Shown piece after piece: positions 13,562 to 26,654 of a stretch of DNA of 64,000 nucleotides. The DNA lies in NCBI GenBank assembly GCA_039881145.1, contig JAYKKI010000038.1, positions 3,638,501 through 3,702,500 of the forward strand, written 5' to 3'. Below the pieces are notes generated by a model. The model had not been told where the DNA came from. It did not search any database and saw nothing but the letters and a program-made list of their open reading frames with translations. This stretch comes from Druceiella hillmani. Lineage: Eukaryota > Arthropoda > Insecta > Lepidoptera > Hepialidae. Every line of letters starts with the position of its first letter. Position 1 is the stretch's first letter. The translations under genes and the position numbers were made by a program.

Positions 13562-15518
13562 TACCGTTAAAAGTTTATATAGAAATAAAAATGTGCTGCT
13601 GAAAATTCGTATAGATTCGTTCGTAATATTCCGCTAAACTCGACACATTATCACGATTATACGTTCGTATTACTGTTCGTGTAGCAAACATCATGTAGCC
13701 AATTCTTAACAACATTTCTTATATTTTCCTCCTTTTTTCTCCGTTACCTTTGAAACGATAAACGTGATTTCCTCGGCATTTGGCGTTGTTAAAATTATTT
13801 TAGAAACATTTGTCTTTGTCATCTTTGATGTAAAACCTCTTCACGCACGACATAATATAAGTTTCGTCTTTGCAGGGGACTCGCTTATCCAATATAATTT
13901 AAATCGTAGTGTTATTTATGAACCATGATATTATTGTAGGGGATTATCAATGAGAAGTAAATTTTGACAAAATATTTGAAATATAAACTAATTTATTAAC
14001 ACACTAATTGTTATGGATTCCTTTACATTATTTGCTGAAAAATATCCTACGTTGCACAAATAATGAAAGGAAATAGGATATGACGCAATTTTAAAAAAGT
14101 TACAGTTTCACAAAATAATAAAACAAAATAAATGAAAGTTTCACAAATTAATATTGAAGACCTTCGAAAAAGTCACGATGGCCAGATTTTACGATGACCC
14201 GTATTTTATATTATTATATCCAATATTTAATTATATTGGATAGAATAATATAGAACAAAACATTTCTTTAACTATGAACTTAATTAAAAATTGACAAATC
14301 AATTTAATAAAATCCCCGTTAACGATAATTATAGATAATTGATTTCTAAATTTACAACACAATTTTGAGCAAGGGATGGTTTGTTACAATTGAATAATAG
14401 TTTCAAGTTAAATAGTTCCAGATTTTCACTTGAGGTTAAAGTTTATATCTAATTCTTTTTTGTATTTCGCTGGTTCCATTTAACAACACTAAACCTTTCA
14501 ATTATACAAAACAAGTTTCGTAGATAAAATTTTTATACATAAAATACTATATAATTGTATATTCGATAGTAATTTCAGTAATGTCATATAACACCCAATA
14601 CAATGGTACATTTAATATTGGTCATTTTTATAAACGTTAATAGCTCGCAGGAAAAAGTTTCCATGTACCACTTATTGAACTATTATCGTTTTTGATGTGT
14701 TATTTTTCATATGTATTCTATACGTGCAAGAAAGAAAACCATGGGTGAGGTTCTATCGTTCATTTTTAGATTTTTATTAATATGCATGTCACATTTTACG
14801 TATTTGAGGTAGAACCCATATTTAGATTTACACAATATACGCGGAAAACATAGATGAGACCATCTTCGTGAGATGAAAATATATAGTCTAAAACATAATA
14901 ATACAAATATAACTAAATATTTATTTATATTGTGCTAATGGAATGTTAACTTTGATAAGTATAGATGTTTAACACTTTCAGTTTAATCATGGTTGGAATA
15001 CGATTATGCTTGTGATAATAACAGCATGTACAACTGAGACTTTAATTCCTGCGGAGTTCACTTCATGGTTTCTTCTCCTTGTTTTTAAGAGTAATTTGAA
15101 TCTTGAGGCTAACTTTCTAAGTTTAGCTAAAATCTACAAAATTATTTGCTTAGACAAGTTCATACCTTTAACTTGTATTTTATTTTAATATTTTAAGTTT
15201 CTTATCGTCAGCAATAATGGCGGTAGAACAAATCGCATTTGAGTACAGATATAGCATTTTATGATCATACATAATCTTGGCTGTTGTAGATTACAACATG
15301 GAGAGTGGCCAGCTACCGTATCGTTCTAATTTTTATTATTTTAATATAAAAAAGCTATACGTCTACACTAGCCTGATACCGAATCTATTTGAAACATTTC
15401 AACTGATTATACGAATTAACACATAAGTTATGATAAAAGATCAAGATAAGAGATTTTCGGTTCATTTTCCGCAAAATGGGTTATTCTTTAGTATATAATC
15501 AATAAACCTGAGCGTAGT
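13562..15518. other. AT-rich spacer
   Basis: An imperfect inverted repeat around 14,206-14,251 (atatccaatat / atattggat core) is the only structure. A plus-strand frame at 15,006-15,188 opens with ATG but shows no domain and is probably chance. Confidence 0.4.
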
Positions 15519-15929
15519 GATAAACTAAATCCAATCGTTTTGCTACTTGCACTTCGCGCGATCACATTGAAGGGTTCGCCTACGCGAAATAAAAGGCCTA
15601 TGGCAGTTTTAGCTCGATATACATGTAATAAGGTGGAGGCGTAATCATTTGATCGGATAAACTAAATCCAATCGTTTTGCTACTTGCACATCGCGCGGTC
15701 ACATTGAAGGGTTCGCCTTCGCGAAATAAAAGGCCTACGGCAGTTTTAGCTCGATATACATGTAATAAGGTGGAGGCGTAATAATTTGATCGGATAAACT
15801 AAATCCTATCGTTTTGCTACTTGCACATCGCGCGGTCACATTGAAGGGTTCGCCTTCGTGAAATACAAGGCCTATGGCAGTTTTAGCTCGATATACATGT
15901 AATAAGGTGGAGGCGTAATCATTTGATCG
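15519..15929. repeat. Tandem triplication, 137-bp unit
   Basis: Three head-to-tail copies begin at 15519, 15656 and 15793 (each starting gataaactaaatcc), exactly 137 bp apart and differing at only a few positions. The unit contains a GC-richer core with cgcgcg and ttcgcgaaat motifs, in contrast to the surrounding DNA. It may be a local expansion of a satellite or the interior of a mobile element; no coding potential was seen. Confidence 0.95.
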
Positions 15930-17502
15930 GAATCAGAATATGAAATGGATCGTAAATTTTTAAAGACTTTATAATTTCTACCAAAATCCGAGCTTTAAGC
16001 TTATATTAGCTCATATAACAACGCGGGTTTTATTTACAGTATCTAAACAGTTAATATATATGATGTAATATTTATTTCATAGTATCTTTGAGGCTTTCTA
16101 TAAAAAAATATTTCGGCATATTCTAGCTAATACGATATGCGGACTTCGTTATCTAACGCATTATGACGATGATCCATAATTATGCCGTAAAAATAATAAG
16201 TATCATGAAATGGTTTTATGGTTCTTGCGTCCATGGTTCATAAACAATATTATAATTTTTTTTGACGATATTAGAATTTTTAGTTTAATAGGTAAGTATG
16301 TTATATCTTTTTAGCAACTGTATGAAATGTAGATTTGATAAAATCGCAAAATTTTTTAATAATCATGGGCGCAAGAGCCATGAAACAATTTGGTGACAGA
16401 TTTTCCAAGACAGAATTTCGATCTGAAGGAAAAAAGCTTTAAGGTAAAACATATTTACGTGAAAATTCAAATATAAGGTAATTACTCATTATGGGCGCCT
16501 CCTGTGGATAAGTTTGAATATATTTTATTATAGTTAAAGACAGTAAGATTTTTATCACAATAATTTTTGCATTACACGTATCAAATTTCTAAATTATTTC
16601 CCAGTTCTAAGTAGTACATTTTTTCCGCACAAATATTCGAAGTGCGATGACAAAAATTACGAAATCCTAAAAATAATATTTTTTTTTGAATAAACCGTAT
16701 TAGTTGTCGTAAAATTATTTAATTAATTCAAAAGGCTTATTACTTAAATATACATAACTACTAAAACATTAAAAACTAGACTTAATTTGTACTCCTGCCA
16801 CCCAAAAGATCAACCCATCGTAGTAATTTTCACAAATTTGAAAAGAGCTTTTCTATCTTGAAAAAGAGATTTTTATTAAGGTTAAAATTTGTTAGTAACC
16901 CAATCGTAGCTCGGCTTATCGGCACTTTTCGATTGGTCCACGACTTACTGTCCACGATTTGAGACCAATATTATTTAACTTTATTAAGTACCTATGGTAT
17001 TGGATAATGGTTACCTTTGTGCAAATAGCTTTATTTCATTAATACTGAATTAAATTATAAAATAGTAGTTTTATACGAATCTAATAAACACTTTTTACAT
17101 TCCTTCATGTTTATATTTTTACGCGTGCGGAGTTTAATTCAGTTGGTTATGCAAGTGACTTAACTTTGCCCGCGTAAAGATATAAATATGAAGTGTGAAA
17201 ATGTTTATTAGAGGTGCCAATATGTATATTAGGTACATGAGGAAATTATGTACAAATGATGGTTAAATTATGTACAAATAAGCAGAGGGTTATGATACAT
17301 TCAAAATTATTGACGCATCTAAAGCGACAAGCGAAGAAACTTCCAGGTTTTTTGAGATATTTCAAACCCATGTTTGCGAAGAAAAGGTGGGGTGGGGGAA
17401 AACATTACATGCTGTTTTGAAATTTAATATTTCCCAAACGGGATATTATAATAACAAAAAATAATCTAACCTCAATTCTAGAAATTATAAGGTTCGAAAT
17501 TA
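15930..17502. other. AT-rich spacer
   Basis: No supportable feature. Confidence 0.5.
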
Positions 17503-17600
17503 AAGTATGTTTATTACAGAATCTTCTTAAGAAATTATAAGTATGTTTTATTACAGAACCTTCTTAAGAAATTATAAGTATGTTTTATTACAGAACCTTT
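17503..17600. repeat. Short tandem repeat, 36-37 bp unit
   Basis: About 2.7 copies start at 17503, 17539 and 17576, each opening aagtatgtt(t)tattacag. It lies about 200 bp upstream of the H2A-like pseudogene. Confidence 0.85.
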
Positions 17601-17810
17601 TTTAACGTGAGGATCATTGAATTTCATAATACAAATAATTTGACTTACTACCGTTTCATTCGTCCTTTAGACAAGATAGGAAATTCTATTAAAATGAGAC
17701 AGCACTAATTATTTCATTTCTCCTAGTAAAAGACAATCTACAAATTTTTACATTGCTGCCCAATTATCAACAACTTAGAATATGCAATTGTGAAACTGAA
17801 CATCTACACA

Positions 17811-18118
17811 ATGACGGTGCAAAATCTAATAATGGCGCAGCTCTTGAATACAGTTACGAAACCAAAATCTAAATCTTATCGACGAAAATCGGATTATCCT
17901 AATTACCCCTATGCTGTGATTGATTATTTGGCGGCAGAACTCCTAAAAGTGTCGAGAGAAGAGATCATACAACAGCAAGTTGTCTAGAATGCTGCCTAGG
18001 CACCTTCAAATAGCAGAGCTGAGTAAGTTGGTCACGGTTGCCAAAACCGGTGACAAGTTTAGCGTTTTGGCAGATATTGTAAATGAAGTTAAATTATATT
18101 TTGTGATTTCATGTTAAT
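17811..18118 (+). pseudogene. Decayed, divergent histone H2A-like copy
   Basis: The first ATG is at 17811. The opening frame carries RRKSDY, resembling the LRKGNY of H2A, then VIDYLAAELLK, matching the H2A alpha-2 segment EYLAAEVLEL. About eight residues between them (the AERVGAGA region) are missing. Frame 1 stops at 17985. The match resumes in the +1 frame at about 17971 with SRMLPRHLQIAE, the counterpart of the H2A segment TRIIPRHLQLAI, followed by LSKLVTVAKTG, corresponding to [14 protein letters not shown]. It stops at 18116. No histone stem-loop was seen downstream. The gene is AT-rich, unlike the intact H2A at 45 kb, so I infer an old duplicate under little constraint. It converges with H1, about 600 bp away. 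A short H2A variant with an intron is a less likely alternative. Confidence 0.72.
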
Positions 18119-18571
18119 TAATCGTTTTATTTTTAACAAAGAATAATGTTGACCATAATAAGAATTATAATTGTAAGTTTATTGTAAATTTTATATACAA
18201 TTGGGACTGTTTTGTACGTTTTAGCGTTATTTTATAAAAGAGTCTTGAATAACCGTAATAAAAAAATGTAGAATATTTTATTGTTGATTTTTTTGTTTTA
18301 TTATTGTTTTTTGAAAAAAAAAATAATAAAATTTTCATAATAATTTACACTATTCATTAGATACGAAATTAAATTTTTACTCTGCAGTCTTACAAAATTG
18401 GACTTACTGTGCAATAGAACTACAGAATTTTTATAGGCTGTAATCTCTATATGAAAATGAGATTGAATTACAATCTCTCAAATTTAATATAATAATTTAA
18501 TTTTTTTTAAATTTCATTCTTTATTCTTAGGCAAAACAAATCAAAATTATAATTATGTAACTAATTACAAT

Positions 18572-18680
<109 letters not shown>

Positions 18681-18722
18681 ATTTACATGAAAAAAAAGAA
18701 ATATATTTTTTTGTCAAGTTAA

Positions 18723-19462
18723 TTATAGATTAATAAGAGTTTTAAGAAATAAGTAATATTTAAGCCTTTTTTTTATTTCTTTTTTTATTTTGGTGTCTGA
18801 TATTTTGGGTGTCTCCGGTTTCAAAAGCGGAGCCTTCTTTGTTTTCTTAGAAGGCGTTTTTGGTACTTGCATCGTAATATTTTTCTTTGGTTGGATTATC
18901 GTATTTTGCAACATATTTTTCATTGTTTTCTTCTTAGGTTTTGAAGATTTTCTGGGTGTTTCCGAAAGCGATTTTTCCATCTTTTTCTTCTTTTTGACTA
19001 ATTTCATTACAGGCTCAACCTTTGAAGTCGGTTTCTTGGGAATATTTCCTTTAAGATTTTTCGATTCTTTTTCAGTAACTTTTTTTGGCGGTTTTAACGA
19101 GGCTGTTTTTTTTTGTCCAGATTTAGCCTTAAACGATCCGCTTGCACCTTTACCTTTGGTTTGTATTATTGAACCGTTTTCCACAGATTTTTTAAGGTTT
19201 TTTTGATGAAGTGGGTAGTTTTTTCTATATCTACGCTGTATTTTACGGCAATGTACTTCTTGATAGCTTGAAGAGAACACCCTTTTCTATTGGCCAGTTC
19301 TACTAATGCTTGATTCACCATTTCGGAAGTCTTTGGTTTCGTCGTCAGTTTTAAATCTTCATATTGAGGTTTGGTTGGAGTTTTTTGTTTGAGCATCACC
19401 TTTTTTTTGGCGATCGACGTGGACTTTGATAACGATCCGTTTTCCATTCCGGAAGCCGACAT
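18723..19462 (-). CDS. H1: Linker histone H1, interrupted by a one-base frameshift
   Basis: H1 binds linker DNA at the nucleosome entry and exit and compacts chromatin. The ATG at 19462 has a good context (AAAATAGCC). Residues about 45-92 form the winged-helix globular domain: TSEMVNQAL, then [16 protein letters not shown], then HFIKKTLK. The domain finishes in the -1 frame with [20 protein letters not shown], the hallmark end of H1/H5 globular domains. After it comes a Lys/Pro/Ser-rich tail with many KK and TP/SP-type sites, ending at 18723. The two frames meet at a six-A run (plus-strand T run 19188-19193). Read together they give about 246 residues, normal for an insect H1. The shift is either a missing base (mutation or assembly error) or a slip at A AAA AAT. 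No stem-loop was found 3', so polyadenylation is possible. A TATA-like motif lies about 120 bp upstream of the ATG. Confidence 0.88.
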
Positions 19463-19580
19463 GGCTATTTTAATTACTTATTATTTTATTTAAACAAATT
19501 ATTTTAAAAACAGAGTAGCAGACATATGGAAGTAGCATTTGTCTGCTGCCGGACGACACAGAGAGCGGCGTTCGGTTTAC

Positions 19581-19593
19581 AAATATTTATATG
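19581..19593 (-). promoter_or_regulatory. Putative H1 TATA box
   Basis: On the minus strand it reads CATATAAATATTT, about 120 bp upstream of the H1 ATG. Position and sequence fit a TATA box; no experimental support. Confidence 0.4.
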
Positions 19594-20407
19594 TTTAGAT
19601 CGGTTAGTCATTTAAATTAAATAAATCATTGCCATTCCTGAAAACTTTCAGTTTATAAAATGAGACTTTTCGATTGTTTATTTTATGTATTTATGAACTG
19701 TTTTATAAAGTTTACTTAAACGTCGTTATGGTGAGGCTATTAAGGCGAGACTGTTTCTACCGACATGCAATATTTAATGGAGACTCATGTGCTTTCTTCA
19801 CTATATAACATCATGTTTGCAACAAAAAAGTTAAGGCGTTTAGAAGTAATATGTTTAGAATTAAAAATGTTATTCATTATATCAAAGGAATACAGGATAA
19901 ACATAAAAAGTAAAATGATGTTGTAATAGCAAATGCTATGTCGGTGTTACTTACTTTGGCAACGTTTAATAAAGCTGATCTGGTGAAAACGTGATATCGT
20001 AAAGAATGAAATGCTTCAGTAATAAGGGTGCCTGAGAAATGGCACGTCTTTTTAAAGCGCAAGAATAAGATTTGTTAAGTTAAAATAAAAAAAAATTCGT
20101 GGAAAATCGAAATATGTATTATACCTATATTTTCATTTTGATATCGAGGATTTTAGCATTAGTATAACAATTTATTGGTACGAAACAAGGTATTCGTGTT
20201 AAATGAAGCTATATAATGAAGTATGAAGATATAGTTGAATGTCTTCATGCCGTATATTGCTGACTTAAGTTTTCACAAAGTTAGATAAACAAATTAGAAA
20301 CTCCATACTAACTCGCTTCATAATCAAGGAAATTAATCAGGAATTATCACTTACTAGAATATATTTTTGGGAAGAGAAATTTGTAAAAGAAACTTACAAA
20401 TAGTCTA
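19594..20407. other. Spacer upstream of H1
   Basis: No further gene or repeat is supportable; any distal H1 promoter elements would lie here. Confidence 0.4.
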
Positions 20408-20951
20408 TTTGTTTATATTTATATTTATTTGTGTGAATATGATTATCAAATATCACACAAAAAATATATGTATATTTATTTGTGTGAATGTGATTATCAA
20501 ATATCACACAAAAAATATATGTATATTTATTTGTGTGAATGTGATTATCAAATATAACACAAAAAATATATGTATATTTATTTGTGTGAATGTGATTATC
20601 AAATAACACACAAAAAATATATGTATATTTATTTTTGTGAATGTGATTATCAAATATCACACAAAAAATATATGTATATTTATTTTTGTGAATGTGATTA
20701 TCAAATATCACACAAAAAAATATATGTATATTTATTTGTGTGAATGTGATTACCAAATATCACACAAAAAATATATGTATATTTATTTGTGTGAATGTGA
20801 TTATCAAATATCACACAAAAAATATATGTATATTTATTTGTGTGAATGTGATTATAAAATATCACACACAAAAATATATGTATATTTATTTGTGTGAATG
20901 TGATTATCAAATATCACACAAAAAATATATGTATATTTATTTGTGTGATAT
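20408..20951. repeat. 51-bp minisatellite, about 10 copies
   Basis: Units start with gtgtgaatgtgattatc at 20431, 20482 and 20533, and so on, to a partial unit at 20943. Each unit contains gtgtga and tcacac 16 bp apart, so every unit can form a small hairpin, plus an atatatgtatat stretch. Because 51 is divisible by three, long repetitive frames are open on both strands; these are artefacts rather than genes. Copies differ by only a few substitutions or single-base insertions, suggesting recent expansion. Confidence 0.97.
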
Positions 20952-23900
20952 TTGAGTGAATACTTAATGAATTTCCCTCGGTCTGTAAATAGTTGATGCC
21001 GTCAAGAGAATAGCATCGTTGTAACACAAATATTCGTCGCAAAGACATAACGAATAATAGAAAATAATTCACGAATGTTGAACGGTGACACCCATACAAA
21101 CTATGTTTACTTAAAGATCGACAAATCTAATACGAAATGGTGTTTCATATAATTTTTAGGTAAGTGATATTGGCAAGAACTCTACGCCCGATGTGTTCAC
21201 AAGCGTAGACGTTACATATTAAATGCAATGATATGTACATGTACGAGAAACGCCCCTAAAAAATGACATGTTTAAAGTACAGAAAAGTACACAGTCAGAC
21301 GTTACGAACTTACGAGCCAGTTTTAATATAATACAGTAGGAATTAGTCGAATTTAGTTATCGTCTATTTCCTTATCGGATGATTATAGCGTCCCATGAGT
21401 ACTTAAGGAGTATTGTTAGGATATTAGAAAGAGTGTTTCATGAATATAAGAAATTTAAGTATTTTAATAACACTAAGAAGGAATTATTAATATCATGTTA
21501 TTATTGACATCATTATTCAATTTACGATTGTTAACAATTGAATGAAACGTATATATTTAATTAAATGTCGCATTTTTTTTATTAAATATGCTTAGTTTTG
21601 GCAACAGGAAAATGTGACAAAAATTTAGAAGTAATTAATTTATTACTCTAAAATTGTTCACTTACTATTTATAAATGAGAAAACTAGGCTTTGCCATGTA
21701 CGATTAGGTTTTCATACATGCAAAAAACTATATCGTAATTTGTGTAGTTTGTAAGTGATACTCGTACAAAGAAACACAAACATACCAAGCAACAAACAAA
21801 CCGGCAGCAATTCCAAAGATGCTCATTAAGTTGTGATTCCTATTTTTCCATAGTCTCTATGGCATGTGACAAAAATATTTACAAATACAAATTTCATCCA
21901 GTAATGTTTGTGTAGACAAAACATAAAAATAAACATGCAAGATAATATATAGTTTATCTTTGAGCTACACAGTACCTCGAACTTGTTTGTTTTATTGCTT
22001 TTAATATAGATACTTCTTTTCACCTCTTCTCTGTTGTCATATGTATAATTTACAAAACTATTAAGATTACAAATTTAGGGAAGTTTCCGTTGGACAATTA
22101 TTATATTAGCATAATCAACTGCCTTTCCCCCGGGACTTGAAAAAAGGAATATATTATGGTGGGTTGCAAAAAAATTGTTGTTGGGAAAGTTAATAGTTTC
22201 TTTAGTAGTTAGAATTTTTAATAGGTTAAATTTTCATGGACTGGGAAAATCAAATTAAATTATAACGAAAGTATTAACTTTCTATACATCTTTATTTAAA
22301 AAATGATTGCCATTGAATGGCACAAAAGGTTTTAGATTTGATCGAAGTGTTGATTTATTTATTTAATGCAGCTTTACTTTACAGCGCCTTGTTCTCCAAA
22401 TTTGTAATTTATACCAGCTTTTTTTAAGAACTATAACTGCCCTGTGTGTTCATAGTTTCTCGTTTGATTCCTATTTTATTTAATCTACCGTAAATTTCAT
22501 CCGATTATGATAGTCACCGTAAATTTTAACCTCTCGATGGAGAGAAAAGGTTCAATCACAATTTTTGTACCGCAATTGTTCGAAAAATCCACGGTGACTA
22601 AAAAGGCGCGCTATATATCAAATTTTCAACTGATTAATTGGAGTCGATTCGAATTAAAGAGTTTTTATTGAAACTTTTAACTGAATATGCTATTTACTGC
22701 TAGAATTTATAGAAACAGTCCAGTCAAAGTCCGAAACGGGGAAGTATTTCGGCCTTCAACTAAGTGGATTAGTTATTTCCCAGACTTTACTGTATAGTAA
22801 TATTTTTGTTATATTCCTTCAAAATATCATTGCCCATTTTATAAACCATTTTTTTAATTATTGGATATTTACATCATTTCCTTTACAATTACTTTATGTA
22901 ATATCAAAATAAACATGTAACTAAATGTTTAAGAGCATTTGTCCGATATATTATGAAAATCATGAAAATTCACGTCGAGTGAAAATTTGTCATGTACAAT
23001 GTCGCATATCAGCTCCAAACCCTCCAGATGTTCCAGTTAATATAGGTTCGGTCAATTACACCGAGACAGTTTATATTAGGAGAGTAATTCGACTACATGT
23101 TCGAAAACGAGGCTAGTTGCTAACTAGTTATTAAACATAGTTTTATCAAAAGCCTCTCAACATCAATTAAGTAACATGACAGTATAATAGTACCAAATAG
23201 AAATATACTTTTGATAAGGAAAATTTTATAAATTTATTTACTCACGAATAGGACACAGGACTTATTAAAAAAAAACAAACTCTTTTGAATGTGATCGTAT
23301 AATCTGGTAATGAAACTAAAGCTTTGATAAAGTTCATTGAATAATTTTACTTAACGTCGTGAGATGTGCGAGCCGTTAGCTCGAGAAACTCTGACCCGTC
23401 GATGGGTAACCGCAGAGAGCGTCGGGTAGTCAAAGTGGGTAAGCATTATTCAAATTTTATATCTGGATAATGAACAGAAACAAAAAATAAACAATAAACA
23501 CTTAAGTATGACAATGCAATTATAGATGAAAAAGTAAATATTAATTTCAAAAATTTCAGAAAATAATTTTAACAGGCTTTACCGACGCGCGGTGGGTTTT
23601 GGCGTATCTCTCAGTGTTAACATTATTTTTATAATTTATATTACCATTTAAAAGCTAGTGTATACAAAAATATATAGAATTGCGATATATACATCCATTT
23701 TTGGTGGTAATTCCATAATTTTGGGGGAGTACATTTAAAACTGCTATAATTTCTGTATCTTTGTGTCCTGTTATAATCAGTATCTGCTTCCATCCCAGTA
23801 TCATGTGGGCGTATACCACACCAGAACATGCAAATTGTTCGCGTATGAGAGCACCTTTGAAACCTGCGACACGATTGCGGATTCTGAGCATTTTGCGTTC

Positions 23901-26442
23901 ATTGTGAGATTTGCTTTGGAACAAAACCGTGCGCCTATAATTTGTATTTGAATCAGTTAAACGAATTGGGCTGAAATATGTGTGCCTTAAATAACCTTAG
24001 TGTAATGAAACAAGGGGATAATGTGATTTTCTATTATTACCTCTCATGCAAAAATAGAAAGTTAAGGAGATATTTATAGAAATATTTCAAACGCATCCAG
24101 TAGACATCTTTACATTTGCAAGAATATGTTTCTTAATTCATAGCTACATGTCTACCATTAGTGTCAAATTTCCTGCTGTACCATGTACCACCGAAAGAAT
24201 CAGTCCGTCAATCGAGCGGTATCGTGCCGCAATTGAGATACAAAAACTGTATAAAATTTAAAAGCAACGCACGTTTGCGGGACACGTTGCACACTAGCTG
24301 TCACACTTATGCTATGGCCATTATATCTTGTATGGTTACTGCTTTCGTAAACTAAATTATAATTTTTCTGTAAGGGTATTATGAACTCATTGTCATGGTT
24401 TACAGTTCTAAAATCTTATTCTGGCCGATTTAACTAAATGTATTCTAAAAACTAAATTAGCGAACAATAGATAACTGCGATTTAAACAGAATGAATTTGT
24501 ACATAATATATTGCGTTCCAAAATGTGTTTTAGGTTTTATTTAATGTAGCCTTTTACTATCTAACTCGTTTGATTTTTGAATTGCAAAATATTGCGAAAC
24601 ACGAAAAGAAATTAAAGTTGTATGGTGATTTAGCAGAGAATCTCAGATAGAAATTAATTTATTGAATCTTAAACATGAAGCTTGCAACCATACTCTCTAT
24701 TTATACTTTCGATCAAACCCCGCTGTCTATCGAACCTATCTAGTGAACCTCAGAATTTGTTAACACCATCCATATTTCCAAAGCTTTCTGTTCACCTAAG
24801 ACGCTACGCAAAAGCCGTAGTTGTCTAGTAATGAACTTCATTATCTTTGGATGCTTTCAATTTTAATCAAATAGTATTTCAATTATTTCGGATCTTTTTA
24901 ATGTTGTGGTTTAAATTTCAGTAAATTTATAGTTTATTCTGCATAAATGCATGATTACTTATAATTGATAAAACAAAATTAAAATCAAATATGATACGAA
25001 GCTGTACATTAGTGTTTCATATATACCTACATGCAAAAATGTTGAACATTTTAATTAGTGCGGGTAAAACTATTGCGTTTTATTAGACGACAGCGCAGAG
25101 TGCTGTGTAGACAGGATTCACGAATATGAGTTTCTTTATCTTTTTGATTCGAAATTTAACAAGACGAGGAGAAATTAAATTTATTATTAAATGTTGTCGT
25201 GTCGACGAAACGCATTCGTCTAATGTCCATAGAATGTCCATAGGATGTTCGACGCGACTGTTTTTATATGGTCGCTCGGTAGAGCGCAGTAGTGGAGGGG
25301 GGATGTTCGTATATTTCTAATGACGAGGTCGTGCTATATTTATGTTATTTTGTGATGCTTTTTTATGAAAAGTCTGTAAAATAAATTAAGCTAATAAAAA
25401 TAACAAGGTTATATTAGATTAATAATAAACATACGACCTTGCTTTGAGATCAAATGAAATGGTTAATATTTTACGTTATTGAGGGTTACTTGCTATGCCC
25501 GCACTATACGTAAATTACATTGTCGAACAATAATTCTTATAGAACTATTTGGTGGATTTGTGGGTACAGCAGTGAAACATTAATTTACACTTACGATCCG
25601 TCCTCATAAACAATCGATCAAATGTGACACGTAAAGATGTTATAAAAATAATTTTTCAATTGTTTTTTTGATTCGCTTCTTACGTCGTTATAAAAAGGAG
25701 CTGTGATATGTCTGTCTACTTATATGAACTCTCTGATATCTAAATGTAGATTTTGCTCTCCCCTAGTATACAGTTATTCATTTTATAGTTATTAGATAAT
25801 ATTATTTATTTGAATTTAAAAAAATTATTACCGAGATACGAAAAACTCGACTGCGTAAAAGACTGAAGAGCAAAGCATGGTTTGTTAACGTTCCTAAAGT
25901 GTCTTCGAGCAATTATTCGCCAGGACGATTCAACTATAAAACCTTGATTCATAACGACCAATTATTCGTAATCGAATTCTGTCTTATTTATTTCTGTCTT
26001 TTCACTTTTTGTACATACATACTCTATGTGTATTAGGCTATTTATTACACATATAAGAACCGAGAGTTGAATTTCTATGTGTGAGCGTCCGCTCCAAGAC
26101 CAACATCAGCCGTAGTTCCTCAATCTTCGCTATTAAATTGCAAGTACTTACTGTTACAATTGTACATTCAAAGATACGAATAAATCTAAGTTCAATCAGT
26201 GATACGTCATATAAAATGATTCGTCATGCTGTTTAGGCTTTATGAAGGAATAAAGGAGCACATGTACACCTCAAAGTATTACTCCCTTATTTGGTTGCTC
26301 ACTCAGATAAAAATACATGAGCAATAAATATTGTAACCGTGGAGTAAAATAGATTTATAAATGATAAATTTATTTTAATGAATTATTCCAAGAGTAGCAA
26401 TTTAAATATGTCCATTAAAGTTTTGTGTAATTAATTAATAAT
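20952..26442. other. Spacer with small GC-rich islands
   Basis: No gene recognised. About 23,340-23,430 and 23,575-23,620 are unusually GC-rich and structured (for example acccgtcgatgggt at about 23,394), but I could not assign them to a tRNA, rRNA or transposon. Short frames between 22.9 and 25.3 kb carry no recognisable domains. Confidence 0.35.
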
Positions 26443-26580
26443 GTGTGTAAAATGATATGTGTAGTACATAGTATATGTAATGATATAGACAGGACACATT
26501 GTTACACATAAATGTGTCAGTATTATATACATGAGCATATCATTTTTAATATTACATACGAACATATCCTTTTACACAAA
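26443..26580. repeat. Imperfect palindromic element
   Basis: The left end tgtgtaaaatgatatgt pairs with the right end acatatccttttacaca with one mismatch. Near the centre gacacatt and aatgtgtc pair around a 10-nt spacer. Overall it is a degenerate foldback of about 138 bp, probably a MITE. Confidence 0.55.
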
Positions 26581-26654
26581 AAACCTGTCAGGTGTTTTTG
26601 TATAAAAAAATTTTTATCCATTATTTTATTTTGTTTGCCATTTATTCAAATTAA

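Noticed and set aside
18790..19206. 138-codon plus-strand hydrophobic frame
   Set aside because: Antisense shadow of the Lys-rich H1 tail (Lys codons read as Phe/Leu).
20367..20955. Repetitive open frames of up to 120 codons on both strands
   Set aside because: The 51-bp minisatellite unit is a multiple of three, so frames stay open by periodicity.
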